Position numbers and translations under genes: made by a program. A stretch of DNA of 64,000 nt from an uncultured Sulfitobacter sp. (GTDB taxonomy: Bacteria > Pseudomonadota > Alphaproteobacteria > Rhodobacterales > Rhodobacteraceae), in contig NZ_CANMQS010000001.1 in NCBI RefSeq assembly GCF_947500075.1, forward strand, positions 496,001-560,000. The letters are read 5' to 3'. This document shows, one piece after another, positions 9,692-19,189 of this stretch; within the stretch, counting starts at the first letter, position 1; each line of letters opens with the position of its first letter. The notes below the pieces were generated by a model. The model saw nothing but the letters and a program-made list of their open reading frames with translations. It was not told the origin of the DNA and ran no database searches.

Positions 9692-10186
9692 ATGAAACGC
9701 CTGATCCTGATGCGCCATGCGAAATCGGACTGGTCCGGCGCGTTGACCAGCGACCATGACCGCATGCTGAACCCCCGCGGGCGGCAGGGCGCGGCGGCAT
9801 TGGGCGACTGGCTCCGCACAGCGGAATTGACCCCCGATGAGGTGCTCTGTTCCTCCGCTGCGCGCACGCGCGAAACCTTTGTGCGGCTGGATCTGCCTGA
9901 AGACATCGCCGCCCATTTTGAACGCGGCCTCTATCTGGCAAGTGAGGATCAGATCCTCGACCGGATCCAGCGCGCCAAAGGTGAGGTGGTGCTGGTCATC
10001 GGCCACAATCCCGGCATCGGATATTGCGCCGAACGCCTGCTGCCCGCGCCGCCGGACCATCCGCAATTTGGCAAATACCCCACTGGCGCTACGCTGGTGG
10101 CTGACTTTGAGATCGACCACTGGGCCGATGCACGCTGGCACAGTGCAAGCTGCGTCGATTTCGTCACCCCCCGCAACCTGACCTGA
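9692..10186 (+). CDS. sixA: SixA-type histidine phosphatase
   Basis: The 164-aa protein belongs to the histidine phosphatase (RHG) superfamily: LMRHAKSDW near the N-terminus carries the catalytic RH pair, and VIGHNPGI holds the second catalytic His. SixA enzymes dephosphorylate phosphohistidine on phosphotransfer proteins such as NPr/EI-type partners. The ATG at 9692 lies 1 base after the preceding stop; the open frame extends upstream inside that gene and is not the start. It is the last plus-strand gene of the yidC run. Confidence 0.9.
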   Translation: MKRLILMRHAKSDWSGALTSDHDRMLNPRGRQGAAALGDWLRTAELTPDEVLCSSAARTRETFVRLDLPEDIAAHFERGLYLASEDQILDRIQRAKGEVVLVIGHNPGIGYCAERLLPAPPDHPQFGKYPTGATLVADFEIDHWADARWHSASCVDFVTPRNLT

Positions 10187-10206
10187 CAACACGACAAACA
10201 GCAAGA

Positions 10207-10306
10207 AAGGGGAAGCGCGCCGCTCCCCCTTCCAAATGGTTCTAAAAACCTTGGGAGTGTGAGGGCAAACAGCCCTCACCCGCCGCCCCCCGTGGCGGCG
10301 GCCCGG
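10207..10306 (+). repeat. Structured 3' element, copy 1 (after sixA)
   Basis: Starting about 20 bases after the sixA stop there is a hairpin of AAGGGG against CCCCTT (10207-10231). Then follow CCAAATGGTTC, hairpin GTGAGGG/CCCTCAC (10259-10279) and hairpin CCGCCGCC/GGCGGCGG (10281-10302). The block from 10221 to 10306 is closely matched, in the same position relative to a stop codon, by the minus-strand element after adk at 24229-24311. It probably ends transcription from both sides, since bztD converges on it. Confidence 0.7.
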
Positions 10307-10317
10307 CAGTTAACCTG

Positions 10318-11085
10318 TCAGTGACCCAGGATCTGGCTCAGGAACAGCTGCGTCCTTGGCGACTGCGGGTTGTTGAAGAACGCCTCTGGCTCGTTCTGCT
10401 CCACGATCTGGCCTTCGTCCATGAAGATCACCCGGTTCGCCACCTGACGGGCAAAACCCATCTCGTGGGTCACGCAGAGCATGGTCATGCCTTCTTCGGC
10501 AAGCTCGATCATCGTATCAAGCACTTCCTTGATCATCTCCGGGTCAAGCGCGGACGTGGGTTCATCGAACAGCATGATACGCGGACGCATGCACAGGGAA
10601 CGCGCAATCGCCACCCGCTGCTGCTGACCACCCGAAAGCTGACCGGGATACTTGTTCGCCTGATCGGGGATCTTCACCTTCTCAAGGAAATGCATCGCCG
10701 TTTCCTCGGCTTCCTTCTTGGGCGTCTTGCGGACCCAGATCGGGGCCAGCGTGCAGTTCTCAAGGATCGTCAGATGCGGGAAGAGGTTGAAGTGCTGAAA
10801 GCACATGCCAACCTCTGAGCGGATCTTGTCGATGTTCTTGAGGTCAGACGACAACAGCGTGCCGTCCACCTCGATAGAGCCCTTCTGATGCTCCTCCAGC
10901 GCATTGATGCAGCGGATGAGCGTGGATTTACCCGAGCCAGACGGCCCGCAAATCACGATACGTTCGCCCTGATACACCGTCAGATCAATATCGCGCAGCA
11001 CGTGGAACGCGCCGTACCACTTGTTCATCTGCTGGATAGAGATCGCGACCTCGTCGGAGACTTTCATTTGCGCAGTGTCGGCCAT
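10318..11085 (-). CDS. bztD: Glutamate/glutamine/aspartate/asparagine ABC transporter ATPase
   Basis: The 255-residue ATPase has Walker A (GPSGSGKS), the signature LSGGQQQR and Walker B ([13 protein letters not shown]), as in polar amino-acid importers (GlnQ/AapP). It is the last gene of a four-gene minus-strand set of binding protein, two permeases and ATPase in the order known for bztABCD of Rhodobacter capsulatus. It energises uptake of acidic amino acids and their amides. The name aapP would be an equally fair label. Confidence 0.93.
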   Translation of the reverse strand: MADTAQMKVSDEVAISIQQMNKWYGAFHVLRDIDLTVYQGERIVICGPSGSGKSTLIRCINALEEHQKGSIEVDGTLLSSDLKNIDKIRSEVGMCFQHFNLFPHLTILENCTLAPIWVRKTPKKEAEETAMHFLEKVKIPDQANKYPGQLSGGQQQRVAIARSLCMRPRIMLFDEPTSALDPEMIKEVLDTMIELAEEGMTMLCVTHEMGFARQVANRVIFMDEGQIVEQNEPEAFFNNPQSPRTQLFLSQILGH

Positions 11086-11116
11086 AAGTTCAGCCCTTTC
11101 CTAAAAAGACGCTTGT

Positions 11117-12415
11117 TCAGCGATGATCAGTCGCAAGACGGCGTTCGAGCCACTGCGAGTATTGAGAGATGGAGTAGCAGACGACAAAGAAGACCACGCA
11201 GGCAAAGCCCAGCAGTTCCCAATAGACGCCGTTCCAATCGGTGGAGGCCAGGATCGGACCGCGGATCATGCCCAGAATGTCGAACATGGAGATAACCGAC
11301 ACGAGGGTTGTATCCTTGAACAGACCCACCGCGATGTTCACGATCCCCGGAATGGAGATCTTGAGCGCCTGCGGCAGGATGATCAGCCGCATGGCTTGCG
11401 GATAATCAAGTCCAAGGCTGTCGGCCGCCTCATATTGCCCCTTGGGCAGCGCGGCGAGGCCCCCGCGGATCACCTCGGCGATATAGGCCGAGGAGAACAT
11501 GGTGATCATGATCACCACACGCAGGAACAGATCCACACCGGAGCCGGGTGGGAAGAAATACGCCAGCATCACGTTTGCCACGAACAGCAATGTGATCAGC
11601 GGCACACCCCGGATAAACTCGATGAAGATCACACAGATCCACTTGATCAGCGGCATGGAACTTTGCCGCCCCAGCGCCAGCGCGATGCCCAGCGGCAGCG
11701 ACAGCGACACGCAGGTCAGCCCCAGCATCATGTTGAGCATATAGCCCCCCAGATCCCGCGAGGGCACCGCTTCGAGCAGAGGCTGCTCTGGCGCAAGCAT
11801 CGGCGTGATGTAGCCGGTCACGATCCAGACCACGACCGCCGCGAAGACACCCCCGAAAAAGCCCACGGCAAAGCTCTGCGTGACAAAACGCGCATAGACC
11901 AGATAGCCCGCAACAAAGCCCAGCAGGGCGAAAAGCGGGGTCCAGATTGTCCCACCCCAGATCAGCCAATAGGCCACAAACGGGAAGAGCGCAGTGATGA
12001 TCAGCAGCTTGCGCGGCAGGTCAAAGAAAAGCACCGGCGCAAGAGCCGCAAACATCAGCAGGAAGGCCGTCAGCGGACGCCAGTATTGATCGACCGGATA
12101 CTTGAAGCCGAACAGCAGCTGGTTCCAGCGTTCCGTCAGAACCGAAAAACAGGCGCCGACCGTACCATCAAGCACCTCGCGGCACTCCGCCAGTGAGTTG
12201 GTGTTCCAGACGCCGTTGAAGATCCACGGCATCGTACCGGCCAGGATCAGGTAGATCACGTAAATCGACGCAATCGTCAGCAGCGCGTTGGGCCAGGTTG
12301 CAAAAAGGTTGTCACGCATCCATTTGACGATCCCTGACGCATTGGCAGGGGCCGGCGAAGGCGGGATGGCGGTTTCGCGCACAAAGGCAACGGACTGTGC
12401 AGGTGTGTCTGACAT
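11117..12415 (-). CDS. bztC: Amino-acid ABC transporter permease
   Basis: This 432-aa inner-membrane permease is longer than typical GlnP proteins. An N-terminal part carries extra hydrophobic helices, and the C-terminal half holds the permease domain, with the cytoplasmic loop motif EVIRGGLAALPKGQYEAA that contacts the ATPase. The length and architecture match BztC/AapM. It starts 1 base after the bztB stop and is followed by bztD after 31 bases. Confidence 0.93.
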   Translation of the reverse strand: MSDTPAQSVAFVRETAIPPSPAPANASGIVKWMRDNLFATWPNALLTIASIYVIYLILAGTMPWIFNGVWNTNSLAECREVLDGTVGACFSVLTERWNQLLFGFKYPVDQYWRPLTAFLLMFAALAPVLFFDLPRKLLIITALFPFVAYWLIWGGTIWTPLFALLGFVAGYLVYARFVTQSFAVGFFGGVFAAVVVWIVTGYITPMLAPEQPLLEAVPSRDLGGYMLNMMLGLTCVSLSLPLGIALALGRQSSMPLIKWICVIFIEFIRGVPLITLLFVANVMLAYFFPPGSGVDLFLRVVIMITMFSSAYIAEVIRGGLAALPKGQYEAADSLGLDYPQAMRLIILPQALKISIPGIVNIAVGLFKDTTLVSVISMFDILGMIRGPILASTDWNGVYWELLGFACVVFFVVCYSISQYSQWLERRLATDHR

Positions 12416-12416
12416 C

Positions 12417-13655
12417 TCAGCGCTCCTTCAGCTTCATGGCGTTGTTGTAGACGTTCATCCCTGCGGAGATCAGCAGCGAGATGACAAGATAGAACAGCAT
12501 CAACAGAAGCACGCATTCAATCGCCCGGCCCGTCTGGTTCAGGGTGATCCCGCCCAGCGTCGCGGTGATGTCGGCATAGCCCACCGCAATGGCCAGAGAG
12601 GAGTTCTTGGTGATGTTCAGGTACTGCGAAATCAACGGCGGGATGATCACCCGCAACGCCTGTGGCAGCACCACAAGGCTCATCACCCGGTTGCCACGCA
12701 GCCCCAGGGCAGAAGCGGCTTCGGTCTGGCCTTTGCTGACCGCCTGAATGCCTGCGCGCACGTTTTCCGCGATGAAGGCACCGGTGTAGATCGACAGGGC
12801 AAACCACAAGGCAATCAGCGGTCCACCAATCTTGATCCCCCCCTGAAAGTTGAAGCCCTTGAGCGCGGGAATGTCCCAGCTGAGGCCAAGGATGAACAAC
12901 AACACGATCAGCGGCACAAACCAGATCGCGAGATTGGTCCAGAGCGTATTGGGCCGGATCCCCGTATCAGCCTGAATGGCATTGGCACGGTTGGTCATGA
13001 ATCGCGCGCTGAAATACGAGGCAACCAGCACTCCGATCACCAGCAGCCAATTGACCACGCTGCCTTCCTCTCCGCCGATACCGCGGGTGAAATAGGGTCC
13101 GGGGATGTAGACACCGCGGTTGGTGAAGGCAAACAGGTCCATCAACATCGACGAGGTGGCAGCGTCCCCCCTGAACGCACGGGGACCGGGCATCACCGCC
13201 GTCATGATGGTGAAGATGATGATGATCCAGATCAACACAGGGATATTGCGGAAGATCTCGACATAAAACGCCATGAGCTTGCTGACGAGCCAGTTGTTGG
13301 ACAGACGCAGGACCCCGGCCAGCACGCCAAAGATCGTGGCCGTGATACAGGCCAGAAAGGCGACAAGCAGCGTATTGAGAATGCCGACAATGGCCGCGCG
13401 CAGGTTGCTCGACTGGCTGTTGTAGTCAACCAGTGTCTGGTTGATGTCATATCCCGCGGGTGCCCCCAGGAAGTCGAACGAGATGTTCAACCCGGCAGCA
13501 CGCAGGTTCGCGGTGAGGTTTGAATACAGATAGAAGAGCGCAAGCGCCAAGATGAGCGCGGCAATCGCTTGCAGCGTCATCGACCGGTAACGGGTGTCGT
13601 TCAACAGCATGGATAGCCGGAACGTACCCCCTTGAGGGTCGGGTATGGTCGTCAT
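12417..13655 (-). CDS. bztB: Amino-acid ABC transporter permease
   Basis: The 412-residue partner permease has several membrane segments, a long central extracytoplasmic insert, and the ATPase-contact loop AENVRAGIQAVSKGQTEAA followed by GLRGNR. BztB and BztC are thought to form a heterodimeric channel. It is separated from bztA by 138 bases holding a strong hairpin, which would allow the binding protein to be made in excess. Confidence 0.93.
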   Translation of the reverse strand: MTTIPDPQGGTFRLSMLLNDTRYRSMTLQAIAALILALALFYLYSNLTANLRAAGLNISFDFLGAPAGYDINQTLVDYNSQSSNLRAAIVGILNTLLVAFLACITATIFGVLAGVLRLSNNWLVSKLMAFYVEIFRNIPVLIWIIIIFTIMTAVMPGPRAFRGDAATSSMLMDLFAFTNRGVYIPGPYFTRGIGGEEGSVVNWLLVIGVLVASYFSARFMTNRANAIQADTGIRPNTLWTNLAIWFVPLIVLLFILGLSWDIPALKGFNFQGGIKIGGPLIALWFALSIYTGAFIAENVRAGIQAVSKGQTEAASALGLRGNRVMSLVVLPQALRVIIPPLISQYLNITKNSSLAIAVGYADITATLGGITLNQTGRAIECVLLLMLFYLVISLLISAGMNVYNNAMKLKER

Positions 13656-13754
13656 CAGATATATCCCTGTGTGGCCGGGCGTTGATTTTTATCAGCGCCT
13701 TGAGGCGCCCGTCCCGGCTTGGTTGTCCCCGCAAAAGGGGCCGTCGTGAGGCGC

Positions 13755-13782
13755 AAAGGGCGCGACATGTATCGCGCCCTTT
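13755..13782 (-). promoter_or_regulatory. Hairpin between bztA and bztB
   Basis: AAAGGGCGCG pairs perfectly with CGCGCCCTTT around an 8-base loop, 12 bases after the bztA stop. It has no long U-tract, so partial termination or protection of the bztA message from 3' decay is more likely than full termination. Confidence 0.65.
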
Positions 13783-13793
13783 GACTGATGTGT

Positions 13794-14810
13794 TTAGCGG
13801 AAGGGGGGGCTGTAGAGCAGGCCGCCTTCTGTCCACTGTGCGTTCAGTCCACGGGCCAGACCGATGGGTGTGTCTTCGCCGATGTTCTTGGCAAAGATTT
13901 CACCGTAGTTGCCCTGAGTCTCGATCGCGCGCTTGAATGCGTCCGCGTCCAGACCCAGCATCGCGCCAAGGCCACCTTCGGAACCCAGAAGACGAGAGAC
14001 TTCGGGGTTGTTGCCGGCACTTGCCATCTCACCAACGTTGGCGGAGGTCACACCCAGCTCTTCGGCTGTGATCAATGCGTTCAGGGTCCAACGGACCACA
14101 TCGCCCCAGTCGTTGTCGCCGTGACGGACCAGTGGGCCCAGCGGCTCTTTGGAGATGATCTCTGGCAGCAGAACGTGGTCGCCAGGATTTTCAAACGCAG
14201 CACGTGTCGCGGCCAGGCCGGACGCGTCTGTGGTGTAAACGTCGCAGGCACCGGCAAGGTACTGCTGCTGCGCTTCGGCGTTTGTCTCGATTGGCACGGG
14301 CTCATAGCTGATGTTGTTGGAGCGGAAGAAATCCGCCAGGTTCAGCTCTGTTGTTGTGCCGGTCTGGATGCAGACAGTCGCGCCGTCCAGTTCCTTGGCG
14401 GAGGACACACCCAGTTCCTTTGGAACCATGAAGCCCTGACCGTCATAGTAGTTCACACCGACGAAATCGAACTTCAGGTCGACGTCGCGGGAGAATGTCC
14501 AGGTGGTGTTACGTGCGAGCATGTCGATCTCGCCGGAAGCCAGCGCGGTGAAGCGTGTCTTGCCGGTTGTGGGAACGAATTCGACAGCCGTCGCATCGCC
14601 CAGCGCTGCCGCAGCAACCGCGCGGCAAACCGAAACGTCAAAGCCCTTCCATTCGCCATTGGCGTCTGGTGCCGCAAAACCGATAAGGCCTGTGGTCACA
14701 CCACAGTTCAGTTTGCCGCGTTCTTTCACGTCATCCAGTGTACCAGCAGCTGCGGCACCCGCCGCGAGACCGGCTGCTGTCATAGCACCGAAAAATACAG
14801 ATTTTTTCAT
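13794..14810 (-). CDS. bztA: Periplasmic binding protein for acidic amino acids and amides
   Basis: The protein starts MKKSVFFGAMTAAG and has a clear signal peptide ending near AAAAG, so it is periplasmic. The mature part, from TLDDVKERGKLNCGV onward, matches the solute-binding family 3 (BztA/AapJ) type, which captures glutamate, glutamine, aspartate and asparagine. The ATG at 14810 (338 aa) is preferred over an upstream in-frame ATG at 14837 because it places the signal peptide at the N-terminus and has AGAGG upstream. The leader 14811-15001 contains two small inverted repeats (around 14831-14848 and 14856-14875) of unknown role. Confidence 0.94.
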   Translation of the reverse strand: MKKSVFFGAMTAAGLAAGAAAAGTLDDVKERGKLNCGVTTGLIGFAAPDANGEWKGFDVSVCRAVAAAALGDATAVEFVPTTGKTRFTALASGEIDMLARNTTWTFSRDVDLKFDFVGVNYYDGQGFMVPKELGVSSAKELDGATVCIQTGTTTELNLADFFRSNNISYEPVPIETNAEAQQQYLAGACDVYTTDASGLAATRAAFENPGDHVLLPEIISKEPLGPLVRHGDNDWGDVVRWTLNALITAEELGVTSANVGEMASAGNNPEVSRLLGSEGGLGAMLGLDADAFKRAIETQGNYGEIFAKNIGEDTPIGLARGLNAQWTEGGLLYSPPFR

Positions 14811-15001
14811 TTCAACCTCTTCCTGATTGTCCGCCACGTTGATGGGCGGTTCTTATGGAGCCATTTTGGCTGCCATAGGTGATACTGGCGGGATCGCTCC
14901 CCGACAGTGGGCAATATGTGTGCGGATTCCCCGTCGAAGGTCAAGAGGCTGACCCTCAGAATCGGTCCCGAAATGCCTCAACTCAGGGTAAAGCAACCCA
15001 A

Positions 15002-15733
15002 TCAGGCGTTCGGGTCGCAGGTTTCGGGCTGTGATAGCGCAAACATTCGGCTCGCATGCAGAAAAGCCGCGCGGCGAAGGGCAGATTGCGCCTCGGCTTC
15101 CTCGTCCCTGCCCCATTGCTCGGCCTGCCAGATCTCATCCAGCCGTGACATGTCCCACAGCGCATCGCTGTCGCGCGCGCCCAATGCCGCTGCAAAGCCA
15201 AGAACCAATGACCCCGACAGGCTCACCAGATCATGGAATGCCGCCAGCTCAAACACGCCCAGCTGATGTGTGCGCAGGGACAGAACCTCAAGCGCTGCGG
15301 GGTCTTGCGGGGCGTGAATCACCCCCACGCGCGGCTCCAGTCGTGCCCCCAACGTGGTCGCCGCCCACTCCAGCATGGGATCCCAGACCTCCGCCTGCCG
15401 CGCCACCAGTTCCGCAGGGCCTTCCGCGCGGTAGCACAACAGATCACTGTCCCCATAGGCCGCGAGCATATCGGCCACTTCCCCATGCTGGACCGTCACC
15501 TTGTCGAGCGCCGCATTCGCGGTTTTGGTCGCTGGCATGGTATGCGGTTTGATCACGTCTTCCTGGGCATCCCACTCCTGCGCAACCACGCGGGCCATGG
15601 CGGCAGACGGCAGGATCAACAGCTGCTTGGCCGGAGTGCGGACGGGACGGCCATCAAGTTCCACCGTGAAACCGCCCTGCGCGGGCACAACAGCCGCAGA
15701 TTTCCAGAACCGTTTGGCTTTCCAGTCGCTCAT
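15002..15733 (-). CDS. ATP12 family chaperone
   Basis: The 243-residue protein begins MSDWKAKRFWKSAAVV and contains GGFTVELDGRPVRTPAK, the ATP12 (PF07542-type) N-terminal pattern. In mitochondria ATP12 is the assembly chaperone for the F1 alpha subunit, and alphaproteobacterial homologues probably serve the same step. The start overlaps the stop of the HAD phosphatase gene (ATGA). It is the last gene of the degP-rarA-crcB-rluC run. Confidence 0.92.
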   Translation of the reverse strand: MSDWKAKRFWKSAAVVPAQGGFTVELDGRPVRTPAKQLLILPSAAMARVVAQEWDAQEDVIKPHTMPATKTANAALDKVTVQHGEVADMLAAYGDSDLLCYRAEGPAELVARQAEVWDPMLEWAATTLGARLEPRVGVIHAPQDPAALEVLSLRTHQLGVFELAAFHDLVSLSGSLVLGFAAALGARDSDALWDMSRLDEIWQAEQWGRDEEAEAQSALRRAAFLHASRMFALSQPETCDPNA

Positions 15734-16416
15734 ACCCTTTGCCCCCAAACCTGATCCAACGCGGGATGCAGCGCATCAAAGCCGTCAATCACCAGCCGCG
15801 CCTGGGCGCCAAGCCGCGCGCGGTCGTGATAGCCCCAACTGACGCCAATCCCGGCCACACCCGCACTTGCCGCCATCTCCATATCGAAACTTGTATCCCC
15901 CACCACAACCGCATCCGCTGCCGCAACGCCGGTATCAGACAGCGCCGCCAGGATCATGGAAGGATGTGGTTTTGACGGATGAAAATCCGCACAATGCTGG
16001 GTGACAAACAGGCCGTCCAACCCGTGCCCGTCGATCAGCTTGTCCAGCCCGCGCCGAGACTTGCCCGTGGCCACACCCAGCAGCACCTCTGGAATGGCAT
16101 GCAGCGCCTCCAGCGTTTCCCGCGCGCCGGGGTAAAGGGGCGAGGACTTTGCCACCCCGCCCTGCGCCCTGAGCATCACATAGGCGTCCTTGTACCCATC
16201 AACCATCCGCCGATGCGTGGCCGCATCCGCCTCCGGCACCAGCGCGGGAAAGATCACCTCAAGCGACAGGCCCACCATTGCCAACAGATCCGCGCGCGGT
16301 GGCAACGGCAGGCCAACGGCCTCAAAGGCCACCGCCATCGCGGCAAGGATATCCCCCTGGCTGTCCACCAGCGTGCCATCCACATCAAAGATCACCAGCC
16401 GCAGGGGTGCGCTCAT
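15730..16416 (-). CDS. HAD-superfamily phosphatase (phosphoglycolate phosphatase-like)
   Basis: The 228-aa protein has HAD motif I (IFDVDGTLVDS), with the nucleophile Asp near residue 10, the motif II threonine region GVATGKS, and motif IV VGDTSFDMEMA. The alpha-helical cap after motif I is of the type found in Gph/PGMB enzymes. It may hydrolyse phosphoglycolate or another small phosphate ester. Both ends overlap neighbours by 4 bp, pointing to one transcript with rluC and the ATP12 gene. Confidence 0.88.
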   Translation of the reverse strand: MSAPLRLVIFDVDGTLVDSQGDILAAMAVAFEAVGLPLPPRADLLAMVGLSLEVIFPALVPEADAATHRRMVDGYKDAYVMLRAQGGVAKSSPLYPGARETLEALHAIPEVLLGVATGKSRRGLDKLIDGHGLDGLFVTQHCADFHPSKPHPSMILAALSDTGVAAADAVVVGDTSFDMEMAASAGVAGIGVSWGYHDRARLGAQARLVIDGFDALHPALDQVWGQRV

Positions 16417-17459
16417 TGCAGACTCTCGAAAGGATCATCAGCCGCCAGATCTTCTGTCCACCCGAAGGTGTCCCAACTGTGTGCCATATGGTCGGGCAGT
16501 TCAGCCGTGACTGTGATCACCTTGCGGGTCTCAGGATGCTCAAACCGCATCATGCGCGCGTGCAGATGCAGCTTCTTGCTGATCACCCCGCCCAGTTGCG
16601 CGCCCCAGCCATCCCCCATGTTGTCCTGCCCGGAGCCGCCGTATTTGCCGTCCCCCGCAATCGGATGCCCGATCTCTGCCATATGCGCGCGCAGCTGGTG
16701 CGTCCGCCCGGTGACAGGTTCCAGCGCCACCCAGGCCGCACGGGACGCCACCCGAAACAGCGTCGCATAGAGCGTATGCGCGCGTTTTGCACCCGGCGTG
16801 TCATCCATGTCGCGCGGATGCACGGCGATCATCTTCTCGCCCTCCCCGCTGCGCCCATGGCCGCCTGCCTTGACCAGACCATAGCGGATCTCACCCAGAT
16901 AGGGCGTCGGGACACCGGCGACCAACGCCCAGTAGATCTTGCGCGTCTCCCGGTGCCGCATCGCCGCGGTCAGCGCCTTGGCGGCCATGCGTGTCCGCGC
17001 CAGCAGCAGCACGCCCGAGGTATCCTTGTCCAACCGGTGCACCAGCCGGGGCTTCTCCTCAAAGTCGAACATCAGCGCCGCAGACAAAGCATCCACATGC
17101 CGTTCTGACTGGCCCGAGCCGCCCTGCACCGCCAGACCGGGCGGCTTGTTCAGCGCAATCACGTGGTCGTCCTTGTAGATCACACAAGCCCGGATCATCC
17201 TGGCATCCGCATCCGACACGGTTGCCCGTTTCGTTGGCGGTGGGGCGGCGTCATCGGGCAGCGGCGGAATGCGCACCTGCTGGCCCACCTCGACGCGCGT
17301 CGCGCCCTTGACCCGGCCCCCATCAACGCGGATCTCTCCCTTGCGACACATCTTGTCGATGCGCCCCTGCGGGATCTGCGGGAAGCGGCGCTTGAACCAA
17401 CGGTCCAGCCGCTGATCGCCCTCATCCTCTGCCACTGTCACTGTCTGAACCCGGCTCAT
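16413..17459 (-). CDS. rluC: Ribosomal large-subunit pseudouridine synthase, RluC/RluD type
   Basis: This 348-residue enzyme has an N-terminal S4 RNA-binding domain (about residues 10-75) and the RluA-family catalytic motif HRLDKDTSGVLLLA with the essential Asp. The closing motif GRTHQLRAHM follows near residue 240. It isomerises uridines in 23S rRNA, probably at RluC sites, though RluD is not excluded. The ATG at 17459 overlaps the crcB stop; an upstream in-frame ATG at 17483 would lie inside crcB. Confidence 0.9.
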   Translation of the reverse strand: MSRVQTVTVAEDEGDQRLDRWFKRRFPQIPQGRIDKMCRKGEIRVDGGRVKGATRVEVGQQVRIPPLPDDAAPPPTKRATVSDADARMIRACVIYKDDHVIALNKPPGLAVQGGSGQSERHVDALSAALMFDFEEKPRLVHRLDKDTSGVLLLARTRMAAKALTAAMRHRETRKIYWALVAGVPTPYLGEIRYGLVKAGGHGRSGEGEKMIAVHPRDMDDTPGAKRAHTLYATLFRVASRAAWVALEPVTGRTHQLRAHMAEIGHPIAGDGKYGGSGQDNMGDGWGAQLGGVISKKLHLHARMMRFEHPETRKVITVTAELPDHMAHSWDTFGWTEDLAADDPFESLQ

Positions 17460-17836
17460 GCAAATACCCCGCGCGCCATCCAAAGGCCTGCCATCAGACC
17501 CGCAATCGACAGCCCCACTGACAAGGCCACATAAAGTCCCGCGGCACCGATCTGGCCCCGCTCCATCAATGTCACCGTCTCAAGCGAAAACGCCGAAAAG
17601 GTGGTAAAGCCCCCCAGCACACCCGTCATCACAAAAGGGCTCAGATGCGTGAGCCCCTTCTGCGCGGCAGCCACCACAAAGACCCCCATCAGGAACGACC
17701 CCACCACATTGACCGTGATGATCGCCAGCGGGAAATCCTGCGGCCCCAGCAGACGCAGCAGACCGACCCCCATGAGGAACCGGCATGCAGCACCAATGGC
17801 ACCGCCCAAGGCGACAAGAAGAACTGTTGAAATCAT
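17456..17836 (-). CDS. crcB: Fluoride ion channel CrcB/Fluc
   Basis: The 126-residue membrane protein has four predicted helices and the Fluc signature GGFTTFSAFSLE near residues 75-86, plus GAACRFLMG near the N-terminus. These channels export fluoride as antiparallel dimers. There is no room for a fluoride riboswitch: rarA ends only 45 bases upstream, so expression probably follows the operon. Confidence 0.95.
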   Translation of the reverse strand: MISTVLLVALGGAIGAACRFLMGVGLLRLLGPQDFPLAIITVNVVGSFLMGVFVVAAAQKGLTHLSPFVMTGVLGGFTTFSAFSLETVTLMERGQIGAAGLYVALSVGLSIAGLMAGLWMARGVFA

Positions 17837-17881
17837 GTGCGGTCTGTCAGCCCTTGGCCCGCATTTGTCAAGCTGGGCGGG

Positions 17882-19189
17882 CTATTCTTCGCGTTTGGCA
17901 CGCAGCTTGGCAAAATACGCCAGCCGCTTTTTCAGGTCCCGCTCGAACCCCCGCTCCACCGGTTGATAAAGCGCCTGCCGCTCCACCCCTTCGGGAAAAT
18001 AATTCTGCCCCGAAAACCCGTCCTCGGCGTCATGGTCATAGGCGTAATCCGCGCCGTACCCCATGTCCTTCATCATCCCTGTCGCCGCATTCAGAATGTG
18101 TTTCGGCGGCGGCGCAGACCCCGTCGCTTTCGCCGCCCTGCGCGCCCCTTTGTAGGCCACGTAAGCCGCGTTTGATTTCGGCGCGAGCGCCAGATAGGTC
18201 ACTGCCTGCGCCAGCGCCAATTCCCCTTCAGGACTGCCCAGCCGCTCAAACGTCTCCCAGGATTGCAGACAGACCGCCTGCGCCTGCGGATCGGCCAGAC
18301 CAATGTCCTCAACCGCCATCCGCGTGATGCGCCGGGCCAGATACCGGGGATCTTCGCCCCCTTCCAGCATGCGCGCAAACCAATAAAGCGCCGCATCCGG
18401 ATCCGACCCGCGCACGGATTTATGCAGGGCGGAGATCAGGTTGTAATGTTCATCCCCACCCTTGTCATACTGCGCCGCACGCCGCATCAGCCGCGCGCCA
18501 AGGGCGGCTTTGTCCAGCGGCGCCTCCACGTCCCAGGCCGCGACCTGCTCTATGAGGTTGAGCAAGGCACGCCCGTCCCCATCGGCCATCTCGTAAAGCG
18601 CGGTCCGCGCCCCAGCGTCCAGCGGCAGGGCCCGACCCAATTCCTCTTCCGCCCGCGTGGCCAGCAGAGCAAGATCCTCCTCCGGCAACCGCTCCAGCAC
18701 CAGCACCTGCGCCCGGCTCAGCACCGCGCGGTTCAGCTCAAACGACGGGTTCTCCGTCGTCGCCCCGACCAGCAGGATCGTCCCGTCTTCCATATGCGGC
18801 AGGAACCCATCCTGCTGCGCCTTGTTGAAGCGGTGGATTTCATCGACAAACAGCAGCGTACCCTGCCCTTGCTGGCGGCGCAGGCGGGCGGCTTCAAAGA
18901 CCTTTCGCAACTCCGGCACGCCGGAAAAGATCGCGCTGATCTGCACGAAATGCAGGTCTGTCTCATCCGCCAGCAGCCGGGCGATGGTCGTCTTGCCCAC
19001 GCCCGGCGGGCCCCAGAAGATCAGCGACGACAGGCTGCCAGACGACAACATCACCGTCAGCGGTGCTTCCGGCCCGAGCACCTGACGCTGGCCAATCACC
19101 TCAGCCAATGTCTTTGGCCGCAGCCTGTCGGCCAGCGGCCGATGCAGGCTCTCGGCTTGGGCCGCGCCACTGTCGAACAAATCCGCCAT
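17882..19189 (-). CDS. rarA: Replication-associated recombination protein A (RarA/MgsA)
   Basis: RarA is an AAA+ ATPase related to clamp loaders that acts at stalled replication forks. Walker A (GPPGVGKTT) and Walker B (LLFVDEIHRFN) are present, then sensor 1 GATTENPSFE, and the C-terminal tetramerisation region with RAAKATGSAPPPKHI. The 435-aa length is normal. Its ATG overlaps the stop of the protease gene by 1 base on each side (ATGA). Confidence 0.96.
   Translation of the reverse strand: MADLFDSGAAQAESLHRPLADRLRPKTLAEVIGQRQVLGPEAPLTVMLSSGSLSSLIFWGPPGVGKTTIARLLADETDLHFVQISAIFSGVPELRKVFEAARLRRQQGQGTLLFVDEIHRFNKAQQDGFLPHMEDGTILLVGATTENPSFELNRAVLSRAQVLVLERLPEEDLALLATRAEEELGRALPLDAGARTALYEMADGDGRALLNLIEQVAAWDVEAPLDKAALGARLMRRAAQYDKGGDEHYNLISALHKSVRGSDPDAALYWFARMLEGGEDPRYLARRITRMAVEDIGLADPQAQAVCLQSWETFERLGSPEGELALAQAVTYLALAPKSNAAYVAYKGARRAAKATGSAPPPKHILNAATGMMKDMGYGADYAYDHDAEDGFSGQNYFPEGVERQALYQPVERGFERDLKKRLAYFAKLRAKREE

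Noticed and set aside
17837..17881. Possible fluoride riboswitch before crcB
   Set aside because: Only 45 bases separate rarA from crcB, too few for the riboswitch, and no conserved element is visible.
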